Origin: Pseudomonas helleri
GTDB taxonomy: Bacteria; Pseudomonadota; Gammaproteobacteria; Pseudomonadales; Pseudomonadaceae
Reading direction: 5' to 3'
DNA length: 64,000 bases
NCBI RefSeq assembly: GCF_001043025.1
Contig: NZ_JYLD01000001.1
Span: forward strand, 62,001-126,000
Below are positions 57,393-64,000 of this stretch, one piece after another; the stretch's first letter is position 1, and each line of letters opens with the position of its first letter. The position numbers and the translations under genes are program-made. The notes under the pieces were generated by a model. It did no database searches. It was given only the letters and a program-made list of their open reading frames with translations, and was not told where the DNA came from.

Positions 57393-57460
57393 TGTAGGAG
57401 CGAGCTTGCCTCGCGATCTTTTGATCTTCCAAAAGATCGCGAGGCAAGCTCGCTCCTACA
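57393..57460. repeat. 68-bp REPIN between ureB and ureC
   Basis: Arms in the common form: TGTAGGAGCGAGC from 57393 and CTCGCTCCTACA ending at 57460, fully complementary through the GATC core. It sits 14 bases after ureB and 30 before ureC. Confidence 0.9.
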
Positions 57461-57490
57461 GGTCCGGTCTAACTGTCTTAGGAACGTGCA

Positions 57491-59191
57491 ATGAAAATAT
57501 CCCGCCAGGCTTATGCCGACATGTTCGGTCCTACTGTGGGTGACAAGGTTCGCTTGGCCGACACCGAGTTGTGGATCGAGGTCGAGCAGGATTTCACCAC
57601 CTACGGTGAAGAAGTAAAGTTCGGCGGCGGCAAGGTGATTCGCGACGGCATGGGCCAGAGCCAGTTGCTCGCCGCCGAGGTAGTCGACACGCTGATCACC
57701 AACGCGCTGATCATCGATCACTGGGGCATCGTCAAAGCCGATGTGGGCCTTAAAGACGGCCGTATCCACAGCATCGGCAAAGCCGGTAACCCGGACATCC
57801 AGCCCAACGTGACCATCGCCATCGGCGCCAGCACCGAAGTGATTGCCGGTGAAGGCATGATCCTCACCGCAGGCGGCATCGACACGCATATTCACTTCAT
57901 CTGCCCCCAGCAAATCGATGAAGCGCTCAACAGCGGCGTGACCACCATGATCGGCGGTGGCACCGGCCCCGCTACGGGCTCCAATGCCACCACCTGCACC
58001 TCCGGGCCGTGGCACATGGCGCGCATGCTGCAAGCCGCCGATTCGTTCCCGATGAACATGGGCTTCACCGGCAAGGGCAACGCCAGCCTGCCGCAGCCGT
58101 TGATCGAGCAGGTCGAAGCCGGTGCCATCGGCCTCAAGCTGCATGAAGACTGGGGCACCACGCCCGCGTCCATCGATAATTGCCTGAGCGTGGCCGACCT
58201 GTACGACGTGCAGGTGGCGATTCACAGCGACACGCTGAACGAGTCCGGCTTTGTTGAAACCACTCTGGCCGCGTTCAAGGGCCGCACCATTCACACTTAC
58301 CACACCGAAGGTGCAGGCGGCGGCCACGCCCCGGACATCATCAAGGCCTGCGGTTTCACCAACGTGCTGCCCAGTTCGACCAACCCGACCCGGCCGTTTA
58401 CCCGCAACACCATCGACGAACACCTCGACATGCTCATGGTCTGCCATCACCTGGACCCGAGCATTGCCGAAGACGTGGCCTTCGCTGAAAGCCGTATCCG
58501 CCGCGAAACCATTGCCGCCGAAGACATCCTCCACGACCTTGGCGCGTTCTCGATGATCAGCTCCGACAGCCAGGCCATGGGCCGGGTGGGCGAGGTGATT
58601 ACGCGCACCTGGCAAACCGCCGACAAAATGAAGAAACAACGCGGCCCGTTGCCGGAAGACACGCCCGGCAACGACAACTTCCGCGCCAAACGCTACATCG
58701 CCAAATACACCATCAACCCGGCCATCACCCACGGCATCAGCCATGAGGTGGGTTCGATTGAAGTGGGCAAATGGGCCGATCTGGTGCTGTGGCGCCCGGC
58801 GTTTTTCGGGGTCAAACCGACCTTGATTCTTAAAGGCGGAGCCATTGCCTCAAGCCTGATGGGCGACGCCAACGGCTCGATCCCAACGCCGCAGCCGGTT
58901 CACTACCGCCCCATGTTCGCCAGCTACGGCGGCTCGCGACATGCCACCAGCCTGACCTTTATCAGTCAGGCGGCGGCCGACGCCGGGGTCCCGGAAAAGC
59001 TCGGGCTGAAAAAGCAGATTGGCGTGGTCAAAGGCTGTCGCGATGTGCAAAAAACCGACCTGATCCACAACGGCTACCTACCACACATCGACGTTGACCC
59101 GCAGACCTATCAGGTCAAGGCTGACGGCGTGTTGTTGTGGTGCGAGCCCGCCGACGTGCTACCGATGGCGCAGCGGTACTTTTTGTTCTGA
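57491..59191 (+). CDS. ureC: Urease alpha subunit
   Basis: A 566-residue catalytic subunit that hydrolyses urea to ammonia and carbamate at a di-nickel centre. All ligands are visible: His133 and His135 (DTHIHF), the carbamylated Lys216 ([12 protein letters not shown]), [28 protein letters not shown], the flap [21 protein letters not shown], and the nickel-binding aspartate in [14 protein letters not shown]. The ATG has AGGAA nine bases upstream. The enzyme should be active if the nickel chaperones encoded elsewhere are present. Confidence 0.98.
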   Translation: MKISRQAYADMFGPTVGDKVRLADTELWIEVEQDFTTYGEEVKFGGGKVIRDGMGQSQLLAAEVVDTLITNALIIDHWGIVKADVGLKDGRIHSIGKAGNPDIQPNVTIAIGASTEVIAGEGMILTAGGIDTHIHFICPQQIDEALNSGVTTMIGGGTGPATGSNATTCTSGPWHMARMLQAADSFPMNMGFTGKGNASLPQPLIEQVEAGAIGLKLHEDWGTTPASIDNCLSVADLYDVQVAIHSDTLNESGFVETTLAAFKGRTIHTYHTEGAGGGHAPDIIKACGFTNVLPSSTNPTRPFTRNTIDEHLDMLMVCHHLDPSIAEDVAFAESRIRRETIAAEDILHDLGAFSMISSDSQAMGRVGEVITRTWQTADKMKKQRGPLPEDTPGNDNFRAKRYIAKYTINPAITHGISHEVGSIEVGKWADLVLWRPAFFGVKPTLILKGGAIASSLMGDANGSIPTPQPVHYRPMFASYGGSRHATSLTFISQAAADAGVPEKLGLKKQIGVVKGCRDVQKTDLIHNGYLPHIDVDPQTYQVKADGVLLWCEPADVLPMAQRYFLF

Positions 59192-59211
59192 CAACCAGCT
59201 GCACTGAACAA

Positions 59212-59243
59212 AGCTGCCCGCGACGGGATCATCGCGGGCAGCT
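59212..59243 (+). terminator. Terminator-like hairpin after ureC
   Basis: A perfect 12-bp stem AGCTGCCCGCGA (59212-59223) and TCGCGGGCAGCT (59232-59243) with an eight-base loop, 20 bases past the ureC stop. It lacks an immediate T-run (CTCAGTG follows), so it may act as an mRNA-stabilising end or a weak terminator. Confidence 0.65.
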
Positions 59244-59369
59244 CTCAGTGATGCCGTCGGGGGCTTGATTTTTTGCCGCTCGGGACCAAGCTGGATGAAG
59301 GACGTTGTATGAAGGCGTACTATGCGTCACCTTTTTATGACTACCGCTCTTGCAGCAAGGTGTACGGCC

Positions 59370-60500
59370 ATGCGCCTATCCCAGTTCATCGTGGAAAATG
59401 TTGATCGTATCGTCGATGAATGGGAGCAGTTCGCCGCCACCATCACCCCGGCCGCCGAAACGATGGACAGCGCAGCCCTGCGCGACCACGCCAAAGCCAT
59501 TTTGCTGGCGGCCTCACGCGACATGGTCACGGCACAAACCGCCAGCGAACAACAGGCCAAGGCTGAGGGCGAAGGCCCGGAAAAAACCCCAAGCCTGGAC
59601 CGCGCGTCTGCCAGCCACGGTGAATTGCGCCACGCCGTAGGGTTTGACCTGGTGCAGATGACCTCAGAGTTTCGCCACCTGCGTGCTTGTGTCATTCGTC
59701 TGTGGGTAAAAAACGTCGAAAGCCCCGACCAGAATCACCTTCACGACATGATTCGCTTTAACGAGGCGATTGATGAAGCGTTGGCTGAATCCACGGCGGC
59801 CTATGCAGAACAAGTCAATCGCTCGCGGGACATCTTCCTGGCCATTTTGGGCCACGATCTGCGCGCCCCCTTGCAGGCAGTCAGCTTTTCCGCCGAAATG
59901 CTCCAACGCAAAGCCAAACTGGATGACCAGGCGCTGACTTACGTGGCTGCGATCAAAAATGGCACCCACTACATGGGGGCGATGATCAGTGATTTGTTGC
60001 AGTTTGTGCGCAGCCGGCTGGGCAGCGGAATGCCCATTGAAAGGCGCTTGATGAATTTGGCTGACGCTTGCCAGAGAGCCCTTGAAGAAGCCTGCGCAGG
60101 GCAGCCCAATTGCACACCGACCCTGCACATAGAGGGCGACGTTGAAGGCTTGTGGGACCCGAGCCGCATCGGGCAGCTGTTACAAAATCTGATTGGTAAC
60201 GCCCTGCAACATGGTGCCAGGCAGGGCGAAATCAACTTGAGTGTCGTGGGGAGCAGTGACGCCGTCAGGCTGTGCGTACACAACCTGGGCATTCCGATTG
60301 CTAAAGATGCACTGGTCTCTTTATTTGACCCGCTGGTGCGCAGCCCAAGCGAAGACGCCACATTGCCCGGCGCGACCACCAGCCTGGGGCTGGGTTTGTT
60401 TATCGTCAAAGAAGTGGTCGACGCGCACCACGGCGAAATTACCGTGACCTCGACGCTAGACCAGGGCACGACATTTACCGTGGTGCTGCCGAAGGCCTGA
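59370..60500 (+). CDS. Soluble sensor histidine kinase with RsbRD-like N-terminus
   Basis: A 376-residue kinase without membrane segments. The N-terminal half (MRLSQFIVENVDRIVDEWEQF, then SAALRDHAKAILLAASRDM) resembles the RsbRD N-terminal domain. The phospho-acceptor is His162 in GHDLRAPLQAV. The ATPase domain has QLLQNLIGNALQHGARQG and GLGLFIVKEVVDAHHGEITV, with a divergent middle glycine box (CVHNLGIPIAKD). The start at 59370 has AAGGTG seven bases upstream; earlier in-frame ATGs at 59322 and 59337 lack this. No response regulator gene is adjacent, so it is an orphan kinase. It converges on the NEL gene with a 19-base gap. Confidence 0.85.
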   Translation: MRLSQFIVENVDRIVDEWEQFAATITPAAETMDSAALRDHAKAILLAASRDMVTAQTASEQQAKAEGEGPEKTPSLDRASASHGELRHAVGFDLVQMTSEFRHLRACVIRLWVKNVESPDQNHLHDMIRFNEAIDEALAESTAAYAEQVNRSRDIFLAILGHDLRAPLQAVSFSAEMLQRKAKLDDQALTYVAAIKNGTHYMGAMISDLLQFVRSRLGSGMPIERRLMNLADACQRALEEACAGQPNCTPTLHIEGDVEGLWDPSRIGQLLQNLIGNALQHGARQGEINLSVVGSSDAVRLCVHNLGIPIAKDALVSLFDPLVRSPSEDATLPGATTSLGLGLFIVKEVVDAHHGEITVTSTLDQGTTFTVVLPKA

Positions 60501-60519
60501 ACGCCCCCGGCTGCAAGGC

Positions 60520-63500
60520 TCAGGTGGCTTTACGGCCTGCGACCTGATCGGTCAGTGACTTCATTAAGGCGTCTTTCTGGTCCAGAAATGACTGGGGCAT
60601 GGCGTCGTATTCAAGGTCGGTCATGGCACGACCATAAACAACATCAGCGGGTGGAATGCCCAAATGACGGGCCGCAGCATCGATGGATTTTCGCAACGCA
60701 CGTTGTGCCAGCGCCGGCAATGGATCAGTGAGCCCCAGGGTCTTTTGATCACTTTGGTATTCAAACAGAGCCAAAGCCTTTTCATCCAGCGCCGCGAATC
60801 GGGCGCTGTTGGTACGCTCGATAAACTCGCGCCAGAACGGGATTTTAATTATCTGATTACGCAGCCCCTCCCCCTCTTCCAGCGCCAGCACTTGGCTGTA
60901 CGCAGCGTCAAGCATGGCGGGGGTCACGTCGGGCTCGGCGAAGAACATTTCCAACTGCCAAGGCAGGTCCAGACGCTTGGCCAGCAAGGTGGTGTAGGCG
61001 AGATGGATCTCCACCTCGTCGATCGTTTTCAACCGATTGCCTTGAGCATCAAACTGGGGAATAACAAGGTCCTGCGCATCGTATTTTGGAAATGGGCGAC
61101 CTTGCGCCACTAACTCACGCACTCGCGCCCGGGCAATCCGGCTCAGTTGATCCAGACGAGCCCGACCACGCGCCAGATTAAACAGTTCGAGCTTGCTCAG
61201 GGCCAGATCGATGGGTTCCAGGCGCAATGCCTCATACAGCAACACTTCGACCCCCATGGCGTTAAACACCTGCAGCCCGGCGTCCGTACAGGTAATAGGC
61301 GCATTGGCCATAGTGAACAGCTTTTCGCGCACGGCCACGCTTTCATCCATGACTTCGAGCATTTGCCAGACCCGGGTTTGCATGTTGAGCTTAAAGTCAT
61401 CAGGCCTGTTGCGCAGGTCATCCCCTTGCCGGGCCAGCTCATTGAAAAACGGTTCCGAGCCGTGAGCCTGTTCTAAACGGTCCCAAAGCGCCTGCTTCTC
61501 AGCCTTGTCTTTGACACCCGGCCCGCGGGTCCATTGGCGTCGCCCCTGCACGCCTGAAGGTGGGTTGATGCGTTCGGGGTCTATGCCGACAGAGGTTTTG
61601 TAGGCGTTGTATTTCTCCAGCACGGCATCTGAAACTCGATGGCGGCTCAACCGGGTTCTGGCCAATGTTCTGGCCTGATCAGAACCCGGCTCAACATCGG
61701 GAATATCAGTCAGCTCGTTGGCGGTAAGGTTCAAGCTGAATGTCTCGGGCCGTGGCTGATCAAACAACCCGGTCGGCCAGTTGCGCTGCTCGCATTGAGA
61801 AAGCTCGAGAACCTCCAGGGCAGGCATGCGGCTGATGTCCGGAGCTAACCCTAACGGATTAAGCGAAAGCCCCAAACGTTCCAGCAGGGTCAATTCCCTC
61901 AAGGCGGCGATGCCGCTCTCTGTCAGGTGTACAGTGCCTTCAGTCAGGACCAGAAACGCCAGGTTGCGCATGGAGCCCAACGCCTCAGGTAGACGCGTCA
62001 GTCGATTTTTATCAGCTTGCAACGAGCGTATGCGCTCAAAATTTGACAGAAAACCATCGATCGAATCGGTCACACCGGTCCCATTGAGATTGATATCCCG
62101 GACATGATCAAAGTTGGCCTCCAGCGGTGGCAGCGTGCCGAGTACCTCACCCAGCCCTGGCACGTCTTCAAAATTGATGCTGAACCCCAACTCGCGGCCC
62201 GCTTCACGTACCGCCAGATGAGTGGCCTTCTGCCAAACAGCAGTGAGTGTCTTGTGGATGTGCTGACGGAGACGAATTACCTGACCCTGTTCCCGTGTCA
62301 ACCGTGGCGGCAGTGGCTGATCGTTGATCGGTGAACGGATCCATTGATTCAGGCTGGCATCCATCTGCCGGAACTCCTGCTCAAGCAGGCTGATTTTCTC
62401 TTCGGTGGCCTCCCCGTGCACACGCTGGAACTCCAGGAAGTCGGTGTAAATGTCAGGGCTGGCCGGGTCCCAGCGGTGCTGCACGGTCTTCTCCGGGTAC
62501 AGCGCCCTGAAGCGCTCTTTAAGCGCCTGAAGCTTGAGGTGGGCCGCTGCCTCGCCAACACCCCGACCACTCAACGGGTAGCCTGAACGCTTGGGCGACA
62601 GACGAACCGGCGACTTGAAAAACGGTAACTCGTCGGGCGGTATTTTCAGCAATTGGCGCAAGCGCGATCGTGTAATGGCATGTTCGCGCAATAACACTTT
62701 TAGCGCTTCGCCCTGACCGGTATGCGGCAAACCAATTGAGGTGCGGTGCGCATCCGGCAACGCGTACTGCAAGCTGGCAATAAAATCATCCTGCCCGTGC
62801 AAAGACTGCCCCTGTGAGTCGAATGTCTCGTAACGGCCATCGGCATCCCTGACCAACACTTTTCGCTGGCTGGCGTTTTCGGCGCCGTACTGGCTTCGCA
62901 ACGTGCCGTCGCGGTTGCCATCACGCACCTCAAGGCGCAAGTCATCTTTCCAGCCGGGCAGTGCCTCCAAAGAGTTCATCACCAAAATCTCAGTATCGGC
63001 GCTGACCATCTCATCCAGGTAAAGCCCCAGATACGCCTGCTCAATGCGCATCGCGCGCTGAACATGCAAGGCATTGAGTCCGAGCTTCATCGGGATTTTG
63101 CCTTGCTGTAACACCGCTTTTTCAGCCGGTGACGCGTCAGCCAGCAAGCCGCGAATGCGCGTCGTGGTCAACCGCGGGTAAGCCCTCTGAATCAACCCCA
63201 GCGCTGCGGCATCGGGGTCATTCACAGGGATAACATCATTGAAGATGCTCTCAAACAAACGCCCGGCGTTATCTGAGGCGTGCGTGGCCAGTTTTTCCCT
63301 GAGCATCTGAACACGCTCCTGCTCCTCAAAAGGCACCGATTCGCCCAGCAACTGCTCAAGTTCGGAGCGCGAGAAGCGGTCGACCACGCGTTCGGGCAAC
63401 TTTCCGCTCATCAGCTCAACGTCGCTGATTTTTATGACGTCTGCCCCGGTGGCCTGAGCATTGCCAAACCGTTTGGCGGTCGTGAGCGGGCTCGCGGCCT

Positions 63501-64000
63501 CATACACCTCAAACGCGACGTTCTGTGGCCAGCGTGGTAATTCGAGGGTAAAGGTCACGGCAAAGGTGCACGTCTCGCGCGGCATTCGCCCGGCCAGGAT
63601 GTGCGGGCCGACACCGCGAGCCTTGGAGTTGGCGGCATAGCGTTTGAGCGTGTCTTTGAGCGCGGCGGGAATGGGCTCGTTGTCGACGTACATACGCCGC
63701 AGATCATCAAAGGACACATCGCTAATGCGCAGCGCCTGCCTGAATTCAGCGTCGCTGAACCCCTCTGTCACAGTGCCCAGGCGCTGCCTGAGGGTCTCGT
63801 CACTCCAGGTCAGGGGCTGCTCGGTTTCATGTACCCAGACACCCTCGCCGTTGTGCCGGAACACCGGTTGATACGCGTCGCTGCGCGTGGGGTGCTGAGT
63901 CCGGTACTCACCGGTGACGGGGTCCGTGTTGAGTTCATAGTGTTTGCCTTCGTGGGGCAGGACCTCTTGCTCCCCGACCACGTGCAGACCTGCTTCATTG
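60520..64000 (-). CDS. LRR and NEL-type E3 ubiquitin ligase effector (3' part, 5' end outside window)
   Basis: At least 1160 residues, with the reading frame still open at the right edge. Residue numbers below count from the codon at 63981. A leucine-rich-repeat block spans about 615-765 (IRSLQADKNRLTRLPEALG, MRNLAFLVLTEG, LERLGLSLNPLGL, LEVLELSQCEQRNWP). It is followed by a NEL-like domain: Cys898 in ITCTDAGLQVF fits the catalytic CxD motif of IpaH/SspH ligases, and DEVEIHLAYTTLLAKRLDLP matches their DEIEVYLAFQTMLAEKL stretch. The upstream part resembles the dermonecrotic-toxin-type regions of large Pseudomonas proteins. Such ligases move ubiquitin onto host proteins, so a eukaryotic target is implied. 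The secretion route is not visible. Confidence 0.85.
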   Translation of the reverse strand, partial: NEAGLHVVGEQEVLPHEGKHYELNTDPVTGEYRTQHPTRSDAYQPVFRHNGEGVWVHETEQPLTWSDETLRQRLGTVTEGFSDAEFRQALRISDVSFDDLRRMYVDNEPIPAALKDTLKRYAANSKARGVGPHILAGRMPRETCTFAVTFTLELPRWPQNVAFEVYEAASPLTTAKRFGNAQATGADVIKISDVELMSGKLPERVVDRFSRSELEQLLGESVPFEEQERVQMLREKLATHASDNAGRLFESIFNDVIPVNDPDAAALGLIQRAYPRLTTTRIRGLLADASPAEKAVLQQGKIPMKLGLNALHVQRAMRIEQAYLGLYLDEMVSADTEILVMNSLEALPGWKDDLRLEVRDGNRDGTLRSQYGAENASQRKVLVRDADGRYETFDSQGQSLHGQDDFIASLQYALPDAHRTSIGLPHTGQGEALKVLLREHAITRSRLRQLLKIPPDELPFFKSPVRLSPKRSGYPLSGRGVGEAAAHLKLQALKERFRALYPEKTVQHRWDPASPDIYTDFLEFQRVHGEATEEKISLLEQEFRQMDASLNQWIRSPINDQPLPPRLTREQGQVIRLRQHIHKTLTAVWQKATHLAVREAGRELGFSINFEDVPGLGEVLGTLPPLEANFDHVRDINLNGTGVTDSIDGFLSNFERIRSLQADKNRLTRLPEALGSMRNLAFLVLTEGTVHLTESGIAALRELTLLERLGLSLNPLGLAPDISRMPALEVLELSQCEQRNWPTGLFDQPRPETFSLNLTANELTDIPDVEPGSDQARTLARTRLSRHRVSDAVLEKYNAYKTSVGIDPERINPPSGVQGRRQWTRGPGVKDKAEKQALWDRLEQAHGSEPFFNELARQGDDLRNRPDDFKLNMQTRVWQMLEVMDESVAVREKLFTMANAPITCTDAGLQVFNAMGVEVLLYEALRLEPIDLALSKLELFNLARGRARLDQLSRIARARVRELVAQGRPFPKYDAQDLVIPQFDAQGNRLKTIDEVEIHLAYTTLLAKRLDLPWQLEMFFAEPDVTPAMLDAAYSQVLALEEGEGLRNQIIKIPFWREFIERTNSARFAALDEKALALFEYQSDQKTLGLTDPLPALAQRALRKSIDAAARHLGIPPADVVYGRAMTDLEYDAMPQSFLDQKDALMKSLTDQVAGRKAT

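Overview
The window looks like a chromosomal segment of a Pseudomonas of the fluorescens group. The backbone order gcbA, ctpL, dsbD, aroQ, accB, accC, prmA, dusB, fis, purH, purD, retS, marC and later urtABCDE-ureDAB-ureC is, as I recall it, the P. aeruginosa PA4842-PA4868 order. The DNA is GC-rich, and short palindromic REP/REPIN elements of Pseudomonas type are scattered through it. No rRNA, tRNA, CRISPR array, insertion sequence or integrase gene was seen.

Layout. 0-9.3 kb: a DUF2333 gene cut by the window edge, a c-di-GMP cyclase, a chemoreceptor, a small secreted protein, dsbD, then aroQ-accB-accC. 9.4-11.7 kb (minus strand): a four-gene cassette (PAAR-like tip protein, DUF6402-type protein, two tandem paralogous small membrane-anchored proteins) lying between accC and prmA. 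It has the layout of a type VI secretion effector/immunity cargo island. 12.2-22.7 kb: prmA, a zinc-ribbon/DUF3426 protein, dusB-fis, purH, purD, the hybrid kinase gene retS and marC. 22.8-25 kb: three AT-rich paralogous genes of unknown function. 25.4-38.3 kb: a corrin-ring cluster for cobalamin, with cobG-cobH-cobI-cobJ on the minus strand and cobL-cbiD-cobK on the plus strand. Between the two arms sits a 5.3-kb gene for a giant toxin-like protein carrying an HExxH motif. 38.4-43.8 kb: a truncated antitoxin remnant, then a copper-handling set (two DUF2946-like proteins, a PCuAC chaperone, the OprC copper receptor and a PepSY membrane protein). 43.9-48.9 kb: a TonB-dependent receptor and a complete binding-protein-dependent ABC importer. 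49.1-59.2 kb: urea uptake (urtABCDE) and urease (ureD, ureA, two GNAT acetyltransferases, ureB, ureC), with a good sigma-54 promoter in front of urtA. 59.4-64 kb: a soluble histidine kinase and the 3' part of a large leucine-rich-repeat/NEL-type E3 ubiquitin ligase effector that runs off the window.

How the parts work together. Urea is bound by UrtA, imported by UrtBCDE and hydrolysed by UreABC, so the block is a nitrogen-scavenging unit. The urease metallochaperones UreE, UreF and UreG are not in this window. The cob genes build the corrin ring by a mixed route (oxygen-dependent CobG with CbiD in place of CobF). The adjacent receptor plus ABC importer may bring in a metal, metallophore or corrinoid; its substrate cannot be read from sequence. 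The OprC-PCuAC-PepSY set imports and handles copper. GcbA and RetS act on the sessile/motile and secretion switch.

Accessory interest. Three loci look like weapons or host-interaction effectors: the PAAR cassette, the giant HExxH protein inside the cob divergon, and the NEL ligase. A fourth, the AT-rich paralogue trio, has no function I can assign. Five near-identical 68-69-bp REPINs sit at gene junctions between 46 and 57.5 kb, four of them inside the urt-ure block. One shows a compensatory arm change and another looks like its half-changed intermediate.
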